DNA of 34,339 bases, taken from the NCBI GenBank assembly GCA_017561935.1, contig JAFZBE010000024.1, positions 1 through 34,339 on the forward strand. Reading direction: 5' to 3'. Every line of letters starts with the position of its first letter. The first letter of the stretch is position 1. Origin of the DNA: Bacteroidales bacterium (GTDB lineage: Bacteria > Bacteroidota > Bacteroidia > Bacteroidales > UBA3663). Below are positions 18,722-27,336 of this stretch, piece after piece. The notes beneath the pieces are model-generated. The model was not told where the DNA came from. It searched no databases and worked only from the letters and a program-made list of their open reading frames with translations. Position numbers and translations under genes: made by a program.

Positions 18722-21667
18722 ATGAAACATCTAATCTCTTTGCTTATTCTACTAAGCGTTTCATTTTCGGCATTTGCCCAGTACAAGGTTACGGGCGAAG
18801 TAGAGGATCAGACTGGTGAGACCGTCCCCGGTGCTACCATCATTCTGAAAGACAATCCGACCATTGGTACCATCACGGATATCGATGGCAAGTTCGAGCT
18901 CGAATCTCCCAAGGCCAACCCTGTCATTGTTGTTTCCTTCATCGGCTATGCCACACAGGAAATCGCTACCGAAGGACAGCCGGTCAAGGTCGTCCTGCAT
19001 GAAGACAACCAGTTGCTCGACGAAGTGGTGCTTATCGGTTACGGCACCCAGCGCAAGGGCGATGTTACCAGCTCGGTGGCAAGCGTAAAGGCTGACAACT
19101 TCGTCAAAGGTTCGGTAAAAGATGTCGGTCAGCTCATTCAGGGCAAGGTGGCAGGTCTCGCCATCACCAACCCAAGTGGCGACCCCTCAGGCTCGACCCA
19201 GCTCCGTCTGCGTGGTACCAACACCATCGGTGGTGCCAACACCAACCCGCTCATCCTCATCGATGGCATCCCAGGTGATTTCAGCACCGTGGCCCCCGAA
19301 GATGTCGAGAGTATCGACGTGCTGAAGGACGGTTCGGCTGCTGCCATCTACGGTACACGTGGCACCAACGGCGTCATCCTGATCACCACCAAGGCAGCCA
19401 AAGGCGCTGACATCAATTCGGTGGAATACAACGGCTATATCAGCACTTCGACCATCGCCAAGAAGCTTGAGATGCTGAGCGCCAGCGAGTATGCTGCTCT
19501 CTATCCCGACCAGAACAAGGGTTACGATACCGACTGGCAGGATGAGATTACCCGTGTGCCGGTTTCCCATGTACATAACATCACCGCCATGGGTGGCAAT
19601 TCGAAGACCAATTACATTGCCAACATCAACATCTCGCAGCGTCAAGGTATCCTGAAGCGCTCGAACTTCGACACATTCCAAGGTCGTGCCGAGATCAACC
19701 ATCGTCTCTTCGACGACAAGGTGAAGTTCAAATTCGGCATCCTCGGCAAGAAGACCGAGGCCAACAACACCGGCAGCGGAGGCTACGATGGCTATATCTT
19801 CAGCCAGGCCACTCGTCGCAACCCCACCGAGCCCGTCAAGAACGAGGATGGCAGCTGGTATGAGAACACTTCGAAGTTCGAGTATGAGAACCCTGTATCG
19901 AAAATCTACGAGGTGGATGGCAACCGCAAGCGCACCACACTCCGCATGAACGGCAGCATCACCTACAACCCCATCCGTGACCTCACTCTGCAGGCCGTAG
20001 GCTCATACGAGCGTCAGAACTACAACAATGGCTACAGCGAGACCCTTGAGCACATCTCGAGCCTGCGCGACGGTCTGGCAGGATGGACCACTATCACAGC
20101 AAGCACCAGCATGGAGAAGCTCCTCGAACTCACTGCACGCTATGAGAAGGAAATCAAGGGGCACAAGTTCTCGGTGCTCGGCGGCTATAGCTATAACGAA
20201 ACCGACTACGAGGAAGTCTATGTGAACAACTACGGCTTCCAAGATGACTACTTCGGTGGTTGGCACAACATCGGTATCGGTTCAGCTTTGAAGGACGGTC
20301 TCGCCGGCATGAGTTCGTCGAAGGCCACCACCAACCTCATCGGTTTCTTTGGACGTGCCACTTACGCTTGGCGCAACCGCTACCTCCTGATGGGTTCGCT
20401 CCGCTATGAGGGCGCCAGCCAGCTGTGGGGCACCGACAATGCCTGGGGTCTCTTCCCGTCAGTCTCATTCGGTTGGCGTCTGACTGAAGAGAAGTTCATG
20501 AAGAACGTCACCTGGCTCAACGACTTCAAACTCCGTGCGGGTTATGGTGTGACGGGTTCGCAGCCCAGCCGTTCGTTCCTCGGCGTAGCTATGCTGAAAT
20601 ATGGTTCTTACGCATATTCCAATGGTTCCTGGATCCAGACCATCGTGCCAGCTTCGAATGCCAACCCCGACCTCAAGTGGGAGGAGAAAAAGGAGACCAA
20701 TATCGGTATCGACTGGGCAGTGCTCGACAGCCGCCTCTCGGGTACCATCGACTTCTATAACCGCGACGTGGACGGTCTGATCTACGAATATGCCGTACCT
20801 ACGCCACCAAACCTCTACAACACCACCGTAGCCAATGGCGGCACAATGCGTAACCGTGGTATCGAGATCATGGTCAACGCCATCCCTTATCGCACCAAGT
20901 CGTTCGAGTGGAACACCACCGTCACCTTCTCGTACAACAGCAATGAACTCGTGAGTCTCAACGGTTCGGTGTTCAAGACCGAGTACGACTACTTCAACAC
21001 CGGTCAGGTGGAATATTCGGGACAGGTAACCGACTCACACCGCGTACAGGTAGGTGAAAGCATCGGCAACTTCTGGGGCTTCAAGGTTGTTGACGTCGAT
21101 GACGAAGGACGTTGGATCTACGAGGATCGCAATGGCAACCTCATCAACTACACTGATTTCACCCACGCTGCCGACGACAAGAAGGTGATTGGCAACGGTC
21201 TGCCCAACTACTATGCAGGTTGGAACAACACCTTCAGTTATAAAGGATGGGATCTCGGCATCACCATGCGTGGCGCCTTCGACTTCCAGCTCATCAACGG
21301 TGCCCGCATGAACTACGAGAACGCCAAGAACAGCCGTTATGAGAACCGCTTGACTTCGGTCAACGACCTCATCTTCGGCAAGCACACCTTGAGCAAGGAG
21401 GTGGAGCCCGAGTTCAACAGCTACTATGTAGAAGATGGTGACTACTGGAAGATTGACAACATCTCGTTGGGTTACAGCTTCGGTGCCATCGGCAAGTACA
21501 TCAAGAGCCTTCGTCTCTATGGCTCCGTCCTCAATGCATTCACGTTCACGGGCTATAAGGGCATCGATCCCGAGGTCAACACTGATGGCCTGACTCCTGG
21601 CTACGACACCCGCTACCGCTACCCCAGCACCCGTTCATTCACATTAGGTCTTAACGTCAAATTCTAA
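18722..21667 (+). CDS. susC: SusC/RagA-family TonB-dependent transporter (second locus)
   Basis: This outer-membrane importer serves the galactose/arabinose-type locus. The signal peptide is residues 1-19 (ending SAFA before Gln20). The carboxypeptidase-D regulatory-like domain covers about 21-95 (VTGEVEDQTGETVPGATI). The signature LLDEVVLIGYGTQRKGDVTSS and the plug with LILIDGIPGD, VLKDGSAAAIYGTRGTNGVI follow. The barrel ends in FTLGLNVKF with a terminal Phe. Length 981 is typical. It follows the terminator at 18543-18585 and precedes susD by 15 bp, so the two are co-transcribed. It differs clearly from the fructan susC of this window, so it is not a recent duplicate. Confidence 0.96.
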   Translation: MKHLISLLILLSVSFSAFAQYKVTGEVEDQTGETVPGATIILKDNPTIGTITDIDGKFELESPKANPVIVVSFIGYATQEIATEGQPVKVVLHEDNQLLDEVVLIGYGTQRKGDVTSSVASVKADNFVKGSVKDVGQLIQGKVAGLAITNPSGDPSGSTQLRLRGTNTIGGANTNPLILIDGIPGDFSTVAPEDVESIDVLKDGSAAAIYGTRGTNGVILITTKAAKGADINSVEYNGYISTSTIAKKLEMLSASEYAALYPDQNKGYDTDWQDEITRVPVSHVHNITAMGGNSKTNYIANINISQRQGILKRSNFDTFQGRAEINHRLFDDKVKFKFGILGKKTEANNTGSGGYDGYIFSQATRRNPTEPVKNEDGSWYENTSKFEYENPVSKIYEVDGNRKRTTLRMNGSITYNPIRDLTLQAVGSYERQNYNNGYSETLEHISSLRDGLAGWTTITASTSMEKLLELTARYEKEIKGHKFSVLGGYSYNETDYEEVYVNNYGFQDDYFGGWHNIGIGSALKDGLAGMSSSKATTNLIGFFGRATYAWRNRYLLMGSLRYEGASQLWGTDNAWGLFPSVSFGWRLTEEKFMKNVTWLNDFKLRAGYGVTGSQPSRSFLGVAMLKYGSYAYSNGSWIQTIVPASNANPDLKWEEKKETNIGIDWAVLDSRLSGTIDFYNRDVDGLIYEYAVPTPPNLYNTTVANGGTMRNRGIEIMVNAIPYRTKSFEWNTTVTFSYNSNELVSLNGSVFKTEYDYFNTGQVEYSGQVTDSHRVQVGESIGNFWGFKVVDVDDEGRWIYEDRNGNLINYTDFTHAADDKKVIGNGLPNYYAGWNNTFSYKGWDLGITMRGAFDFQLINGARMNYENAKNSRYENRLTSVNDLIFGKHTLSKEVEPEFNSYYVEDGDYWKIDNISLGYSFGAIGKYIKSLRLYGSVLNAFTFTGYKGIDPEVNTDGLTPGYDTRYRYPSTRSFTLGLNVKF

Positions 21668-21682
21668 ACACTAATCACAACA

Positions 21683-23314
21683 ATGAAAACGAATATAAAG
21701 ATTTGGTCGCTTGGCGTTTTGGCAGCTACGACCTTGATGGGAAACACGGCATGTACCGAACTGCTCGACGAGAGCTATTCACAGGTAGTGTCGGAGAAAT
21801 ATAGTCCAACGAGTGATGCAGACATCAGCTATCTGGTGAATGCCGCCTATACACCTTGGCGTCAGACCATGCTGCTCTGGAATGGCGTAGTGCGTTCGCA
21901 GGAACTCTGTGCCGACCAGGATGTCATTCCTGCCCGTCTGGGCATCGGCTGGGTCGATGGTTATATCTACAAGCGCTGGCATCAGCATGTATGGACCACC
22001 GAAGACGATGGCGTACTGCAAGGTTGGGAGCGCACGTTCGAAGGCATCAACACCTGCAACCGCCTGCTCTCGCAGATCGAGGATGGTGTAATCGGTGTGA
22101 CAGGAGATTCCAAGACCGAACTGGTATCGGAGCTCAAGGTGCTTCGTGCAAGCTACTACTACATCCTTTGCGACCTCTATGGCAACGTGCCCATCGTGAC
22201 CGACTTCAAGGACACCAACCTGCCACAGCAATCTACGCGCAAGGAGGTCTATGACTTCATTATCAGCGAAATCACCCAGAACATCAACAATCTGAGCGAG
22301 ACGGCCCGCGGTTACTACTATGGTCGTTTCAACAAGTGGGCTGCCTATACCCTGCTGGCCAAGATGTACCAGAATGCCGAGGTCTATACAGGCACGGCTC
22401 ATTGGGACGAGTGCGCAGCTGCCTGTGACCAGGTAATCAGCTTTGCCGAGCGTTCGGGCGAATATGGACTTGAAGCCGATGTAAACGCTCCATTCCTCAC
22501 CGAGAACGAGAACTCCAAGGAGATCATCTTCGGTCTGCCTTTCGACGAGGTTTATGTAACCGACTGGAATGCCTTCGACTTCCACATGTACACGCTGGCT
22601 CCCGAGAACCAGGATACCTATCAGCTCAAGGCACGTCCTTGGGGCGGTGTCTGCGCCATCCCGCAGTTCATCGACTCGTTCGATCCCGATGACCAGCGTT
22701 TGCACGACTGGTATATCACCGGCCAGCAGTACAGCTACTCGGGCGACTCGCTCTTCGAGAGCACCACGGGTGTGGCCCTCGACTATCCGAATGTCGTTCC
22801 TTCCATCGACGAGTCCTATCCCTATCAAGGCTATCGCTGGGGCAAGTTCGAATATGCCATCGGAATCACCAACCGTCTGAGCAACGACTGGCCGCAGTTC
22901 CGCTATGCTGACGTTCTCCTCATGAAGGCTGAGGCTCTGATGCGTACAGGCAAGCCAGGTGCAGGAGCTTTGGTCACCGAGGTTCGCAAGCGTGCTTTCG
23001 GCAGCAATCCTGCCAAGGCCGTGGTAACAGATGCCGACCTCACTGCTGGCAGCTGCTACGACTACGGTCGTCGCGACACCTACGCAACCTCCCATGATGG
23101 TGGCCAGGATATAAAGTATGGACGCATGCTCGACGAGCTGGGCTGGGAGTTCTGCCAGGAAGGCCGACGTCGTCAGGATCTGATCCGTTTCGGCGTGTTC
23201 ACCACCAAGGCATGGTTCTCGCATGATGCAAGTGACGCGACCAAGAACCTCTATCCCATCCCTAACAAGATCATGCTGACCAACAGCAATCTGAAGCAGA
23301 ATCCAGGATATTAA
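21683..23314 (+). CDS. susD: SusD/RagB-family outer-membrane lipoprotein (second locus)
   Basis: This glycan-binding lid pairs with the upstream SusC. The signal peptide ends in MGNTAC (Cys24), followed by TELLDESYSQ. Typical SusD features include the helical core LRASYYYILCDLYGNVPIVTDF, broken here as LRASYYYILCDLYG and NVPIVTDF, the FRYADVLLMKAEALMRTG stretch, and EFCQEGRRRQDLIRFG near the C-terminus. Length 543 is normal. No in-operon gene for an additional surface binding lipoprotein follows. Confidence 0.95.
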   Translation: MKTNIKIWSLGVLAATTLMGNTACTELLDESYSQVVSEKYSPTSDADISYLVNAAYTPWRQTMLLWNGVVRSQELCADQDVIPARLGIGWVDGYIYKRWHQHVWTTEDDGVLQGWERTFEGINTCNRLLSQIEDGVIGVTGDSKTELVSELKVLRASYYYILCDLYGNVPIVTDFKDTNLPQQSTRKEVYDFIISEITQNINNLSETARGYYYGRFNKWAAYTLLAKMYQNAEVYTGTAHWDECAAACDQVISFAERSGEYGLEADVNAPFLTENENSKEIIFGLPFDEVYVTDWNAFDFHMYTLAPENQDTYQLKARPWGGVCAIPQFIDSFDPDDQRLHDWYITGQQYSYSGDSLFESTTGVALDYPNVVPSIDESYPYQGYRWGKFEYAIGITNRLSNDWPQFRYADVLLMKAEALMRTGKPGAGALVTEVRKRAFGSNPAKAVVTDADLTAGSCYDYGRRDTYATSHDGGQDIKYGRMLDELGWEFCQEGRRRQDLIRFGVFTTKAWFSHDASDATKNLYPIPNKIMLTNSNLKQNPGY

Positions 23315-23466
23315 TCTCTCTTATCACTTTATATATGTGTGGGGCGTGTCAAGAGGAAAGAGCGAACAGACAGGGGTCGCGACGTCCTTTTGGCACGCAT
23401 TTTTCTCAACGCCAGCTGCTGAATCGGGCAAAAATTTGCTTTCGGATGCTTTTTTTGCAGTTTGCA

Positions 23467-23498
23467 TGACCAAAATATCGAAAAAAGCATTATCTTTG
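23467..23498 (+). promoter_or_regulatory. Promoter before the GH127 gene
   Basis: TATCTTTG at 23491-23498 is a consensus -7 box 36 bp before the chosen start codon. A TTTG at 23461-23464 is 26 nt away, too far for a good -33; TGAC at 23467-23470 is at the ideal 20-nt spacing. The 13 bases TATCTTTGCAGCG are identical to those at the second susC promoter (18632-18644). The 220-bp gap after susD otherwise holds a near-palindrome, GCAAAAATTTGC (23428-23439), and no obvious terminator. Confidence 0.6.
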
Positions 23499-23534
23499 CA
23501 GCGACCATCAAGATTTAGAAAAAGACACAATACT

Positions 23535-25616
23535 ATGAAGCAAATCCTAACAGCAATTATCCTTCTGGCAGCCACCACCATGCAGGCTCAGAAGTCGGCA
23601 CCAGTGCAGGTGCCCGGTTACCCTATCTCTCCCGTGCCATTCACCCAAGTTAAAGTGGGTGACGGCTTCTGGGGACAGCGTCTCAAGGCCAGTCGCGAGG
23701 TGACCATCCCTCTCGCCTTCTCGAAGTGTGAGGAGACTGGACGTTATCGTAATTTCGAGATCGCAGCCCGTCAGTTGGCAGGCGAAAATACCGAAGATGT
23801 CAAGGTAGAGGGCTTCTCGTTCGACGATACCGACGTCTATAAGACCATCGAGGGTGCCAGTTATTCGCTGCAAACCTATCCCGACAAGCGCCTGGTGGCT
23901 TACATCGACTCGGTGCTCGAGATTGTCAAGAGTGGACAAGAGTCCGATGGATACTTGAACACCGCATGGACCATGAATCCCAAGCATCCACATCAATGGC
24001 ACGGCTCATGTCGCTGGGAGAAAGTCGAGGTGCTGAGCCATGAGTTCTATAACCTGGGACACATGCTCGAAGGCGCCGTGGCACATTATCAGGCCACGGG
24101 CAAGCGCAACTTCCTCGACATCGCCATCCGCTATGCCGACTGCGTCTGCCGCGAGATTGGTTTGGGCGAAGGTCAGGTCGATCGTGTGCCCGGCCATCAG
24201 ATTGCCGAGATGGGACTGGTGAAGCTTTACCTCGTGACGGGCGACAAGAAGTACCTCGACCAAGCCAAGTATTTCCTCGACCGTCGCGGCAAGACCACGC
24301 GCAAGGATGCCTATAGTCAGGCCCATAAGCCCGTAGTCGAGCAGGACGAAGCCGTAGGTCATGCCGTACGTGCCACCTACATGTATGCAGGAATGGCCGA
24401 CGTAGCAGCCATTACAGGCGACAGCGCCTATCTCAATGCCATCGACAAGATCTGGGACAATATCGTTTCGAAGAAGTACTACATCACAGGTGGTATCGGT
24501 GCACGCCACAATGGCGAGGCTTTCGGAGACAACTACGAGCTGCCCAATGCCGAAGCCTATTGCGAGACATGTGCTGCCATCGGCAACGTCTATGTCAATC
24601 ATCGTCTCTTCCTCCTCCATGGTGAGTCGAAGTACTACGATGTGGTTGAGCGCACGCTCTACAATGCGCTCATCTCGGGCGTTTCGCTCGAAGGCAACAG
24701 CTTCTTCTATCCCAATCCGTTGGCCGTGGCTTCCGACATGAACTATGCTCGCAAGGCTTGGTTCGGTTGTGCCTGCTGCCCGTCGAACATCTCGCGCTTC
24801 ATCCCTTCGTTGCCAGGTTACGTTTATGCAGTCCGTAACAACGATGTTTATGTAAACCTCTTCATGGGCAATACTGCTTCGCTCGATGTGCACGGCAAGA
24901 AAGTGGAGCTTGAGCAACAGACCGCCTACCCCTATGGCGACGAGGTCAACATCCGCATCAACAAGAATGCAGCGGGACTGTTTACACTCAAGGTACGCGT
25001 GCCTGGTTGGGTGAAAGGCGATGTAGTACCCAGCGACCTCTATCGTTTCGTCGATCAGCAGCAAACCTCGTACAGCGTGACCGTCACCGATGCGAAGGGC
25101 AGGTCTCTTTATCCCGATGGCCGTGTCACAGCCGATGGTTACTACACCATTGCACGAACGTGGAAGAAAGGTGATGTATTGAAGATCCATTTCGACATGG
25201 TGCCCCGCATCGTTGCAGCCAACGATCAGGTACTAGCCGATCGCGGTATGGTGGCTGTGGAGCGCGGTCCGTTGGTCTATTGTGCCGAGTGGCCCGATAA
25301 TGCAGCTGATGTACGTACATACCTGCTCCATCCGCGAGCTAAGTTCAGTGTTGCCGACACCGAACTGAAGACCGAGGCGGGCAATTCCTATCCCATCTGC
25401 ACCCTCACTACCAATGATGTCCAGACTCTGAGCTACGATTCAGAGGGCAAACTTGTTGTCAACGACGGCAAACTGACGTTGATACCCTATTATGCTTGGG
25501 ATCATCGCGGACAGAAGGGTGGCATGGAAGTGTGGCTCCCCGTCACTGTAGGGGCAGCATCCGCTACACCACGTCTCTTCAAAGAGCAGGGATCGAACGG
25601 ATTCTTCGATCGTTAA
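23535..25616 (+). CDS. GH127 beta-L-arabinofuranosidase, secreted
   Basis: The family removes non-reducing-end beta-L-arabinofuranose, as found on hydroxyproline-rich plant glycoproteins and some pectins. The start at 23535 is chosen because MKQILTAIILLAATTMQAQ is a clean signal peptide and the promoter lies just before it; the longer frame from 23337 has no signal and would overlap the promoter. The protein has the GH127 (alpha/alpha)6 pattern. Its zinc/catalytic residues match HypBA1: AYCETCAAI gives Glu344 and Cys346, and GCACCPSNISR gives Cys414 and Cys415, with one Cys the nucleophile in the family. Length 693 residues is normal. It is the last gene of the locus. Related GH146 enzymes share the fold, so the exact family should be regarded as likely rather than certain. 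Confidence 0.88.
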   Translation: MKQILTAIILLAATTMQAQKSAPVQVPGYPISPVPFTQVKVGDGFWGQRLKASREVTIPLAFSKCEETGRYRNFEIAARQLAGENTEDVKVEGFSFDDTDVYKTIEGASYSLQTYPDKRLVAYIDSVLEIVKSGQESDGYLNTAWTMNPKHPHQWHGSCRWEKVEVLSHEFYNLGHMLEGAVAHYQATGKRNFLDIAIRYADCVCREIGLGEGQVDRVPGHQIAEMGLVKLYLVTGDKKYLDQAKYFLDRRGKTTRKDAYSQAHKPVVEQDEAVGHAVRATYMYAGMADVAAITGDSAYLNAIDKIWDNIVSKKYYITGGIGARHNGEAFGDNYELPNAEAYCETCAAIGNVYVNHRLFLLHGESKYYDVVERTLYNALISGVSLEGNSFFYPNPLAVASDMNYARKAWFGCACCPSNISRFIPSLPGYVYAVRNNDVYVNLFMGNTASLDVHGKKVELEQQTAYPYGDEVNIRINKNAAGLFTLKVRVPGWVKGDVVPSDLYRFVDQQQTSYSVTVTDAKGRSLYPDGRVTADGYYTIARTWKKGDVLKIHFDMVPRIVAANDQVLADRGMVAVERGPLVYCAEWPDNAADVRTYLLHPRAKFSVADTELKTEAGNSYPICTLTTNDVQTLSYDSEGKLVVNDGKLTLIPYYAWDHRGQKGGMEVWLPVTVGAASATPRLFKEQGSNGFFDR

Positions 25617-25652
25617 TGCTCAGAAAAACGTTCGTAATTGCATCATTTTTTG

Positions 25653-25692
25653 AATGAAGGAAGACTTTTTTCTAGTTTTCCTTCATTTTTTT
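25653..25692 (+). terminator. Rho-independent terminator after GH127
   Basis: AATGAAGGAA (25653-25662) and TTCCTTCATT (25678-25687) form a perfect 10-bp stem, followed by a T-run to 25692. It separates GH127 from the next promoter. Confidence 0.85.
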
Positions 25693-25699
25693 CATGTTT

Positions 25700-25733
25700 T
25701 TTGCACAACATTTAATTTTTCTCTGTATATTTG
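25700..25733 (+). promoter_or_regulatory. Promoter of the fimbrillin-like / FucI-like unit
   Basis: TTTG (25700-25703), a 22-nt spacer and TATATTTG (25726-25733) match the Bacteroidetes promoter, 56 bp before the start codon at 25790. It lies directly after the GH127 terminator. Confidence 0.75.
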
Positions 25734-25789
25734 CACCACTTCATCAATAATATATAATACTAAATTTTGAGTCAATAATTATTTTTCCC

Positions 25790-27136
25790 ATGAAAACTAA
25801 TTGTTCTTTTCGCACAGTTCTTCCCTTGATGTCAGCTCTTGCACTGACCAGTTGCTTCTCTCCTGCCGACGACAATGCCGATATTATCGACAACTCTACG
25901 GCAACCACTCGACTGAAGGTCACCACACGTGCCGCTTCTGGCGAAGTTTCTTATCCTATTCTTGTAATTGCCTACGATGAATCGGGCGCGCTCAAAGGCG
26001 AGCAGACCATTCGTTCTGAAAGCGAGGAAATCAGCCTCAAACTCAACGAAGGGGCTTACCACATCACTGCTCTCGCTGGACAAGGAAGCTTCACGGAGCC
26101 GTCGAACTACAACCAACAGTCGGCCCTCATCAACATCCCTACTGGAGGCTATGCTACGTCTCCCTTGATAATGGGTGGTGCCGATGTACTTCTGACCAGT
26201 GCTTCTGCCAGGGTCAGCGTCGTCATGACCTACCGTGTGGCCAGCCTTACTCTTTCGCTGGCATCTGTACCGGATGACGTAAGTGCCGTCAGTGTGGGTG
26301 TCTCGCAGCAATACAAGGCCATCGACATGTCGGGCACATTCAGCGGGTCGAGCACGGCCAACGTGAAATGCTCCAAAAAGGGCGACCTATGGACCTCCGA
26401 GCAGGTCTATCTGTTCCCTGGCGCGGGGTCATCCACCACTCTCACCCTCTCGCTCACCAATGCCGAGGGTCAAACCAGCTACAGCTACGAACTCAGCGAA
26501 CCGTTGGAGGCCGCTGTGCCCTATACCATCCGAGGAACTTACGTCGAATCCACAGCCCCATACATCACGGGGGTCATCACTATCGAAGGTTGGCAGGAGG
26601 AGCGTTCCTTCGACTTTGAATTTGGTAGTGGCAGCAGTGGCGGCGGTAGTTCCACCTCTATTCAGAAGGTTGAGGTATCAGCCATCCCCGAACCCTGCTC
26701 CGAATGGAATGGGCATGTCGTTGCATTGGTCGAAAATGCCACGACTACCGAGGCTGATGTGTTATTGCTCAGTCTGAAAGAAGAGAAAAACATCCATGCA
26801 CCTATCGCAGAAGGTTTCGAAACCGAGATGTCGGATTATGCCGATGCCTATAGCGAAGGTGCCCTCAAAAACTGGACCGTGCCAACCGAAGATGAGGCAC
26901 GTTCGTTGAAGAAAGAGTATGGAGGCAACTATGAGGAGTTGAATCTCATTTTCGGATCTGAATCTATAAATGGTGATACCATCTCCGTTTCGACCTCCAG
27001 CAACAACGCCCGCTATCTCTGTGCCGAAGGTACCAAGACGTTCAATTTTGCCGCCAATGGCTCTATCACCTCAGCAGGCAAATCGACCAAATATCGTCTG
27101 CGACTCGTCAAAAAGATACACGTAGTTGTGAAATAA
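25790..27136 (+). CDS. Fimbrillin-like (Mfa2/FimB-type) surface lipoprotein
   Basis: This is a predicted lipoprotein of the type found among fimbrial subunits and anchors of Bacteroidales. The signal peptide ends in LALTSC (Cys22). The next section (about 38-270) alternates beta strands, beginning TTRLKVTTRA and continuing with ISLKLNEGAYHITALAG, as in fimbrillin-fold domains. A Gly/Ser linker at about 278-290 (SGSSGGGSS) leads to a second domain of about 150 residues, containing NWTVPTEDEARSLKKEYGG and RYLCAEGTKTFNFAANG. That resembles the C-terminal domain of other Bacteroidetes surface proteins, but I cannot name it. It heads a three-gene unit. The fimbrial assignment rests on overall pattern, not on a catalytic or diagnostic motif. 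Confidence 0.55.
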   Translation: MKTNCSFRTVLPLMSALALTSCFSPADDNADIIDNSTATTRLKVTTRAASGEVSYPILVIAYDESGALKGEQTIRSESEEISLKLNEGAYHITALAGQGSFTEPSNYNQQSALINIPTGGYATSPLIMGGADVLLTSASARVSVVMTYRVASLTLSLASVPDDVSAVSVGVSQQYKAIDMSGTFSGSSTANVKCSKKGDLWTSEQVYLFPGAGSSTTLTLSLTNAEGQTSYSYELSEPLEAAVPYTIRGTYVESTAPYITGVITIEGWQEERSFDFEFGSGSSGGGSSTSIQKVEVSAIPEPCSEWNGHVVALVENATTTEADVLLLSLKEEKNIHAPIAEGFETEMSDYADAYSEGALKNWTVPTEDEARSLKKEYGGNYEELNLIFGSESINGDTISVSTSSNNARYLCAEGTKTFNFAANGSITSAGKSTKYRLRLVKKIHVVVK

Positions 27137-27147
27137 ACTTTCAAAAT

Positions 27148-27333
27148 ATGGCTGACAACTATCTGGAACGCCAACAGGAAGCCCTTGAGCAACGAAAGGC
27201 GCAAAAAAAGACAGGCAAGAAGCAGCGCCCAGTCAACCGCAAGCGCTTCTATACTCGTCCTGTCATCACCAAGACGCACGAAGAACTGCAAGCCGAGATT
27301 GCTCAGCTTCAACAAAACGAGAAATCGAAATAG
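27148..27333 (+). CDS. Small basic protein of 61 residues, function unknown
   Basis: This 61-residue protein begins MADNYLERQQEALEQRKAQK. It is rich in Lys, Arg and Gln, with a basic centre (KKTGKKQRPVNRKRFYTRP) and a likely helical, Glu/Gln-rich tail (THEELQAEIAQLQQNEKSK). There is no signal peptide or membrane segment. It lies 11 bp after the fimbrillin-like gene and 3 bp before the FucI-like gene, so it is almost certainly translated from the same mRNA. The basic, probably nucleic-acid-binding character is inferred from composition only. I do not recognise a named family. Confidence 0.7.
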   Translation: MADNYLERQQEALEQRKAQKKTGKKQRPVNRKRFYTRPVITKTHEELQAEIAQLQQNEKSK

Positions 27334-27336
27334 ATT

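Noticed and set aside
21779..23224. 481-residue open frame antisense to the second susD
   Set aside because: It is a shadow of a clear SusD gene without own motifs.
23337..23534. N-terminal extension of GH127 from an ATG at 23337
   Set aside because: The added 66 residues lack signal character and overlap the promoter; the ATG at 23535 begins a normal signal peptide.
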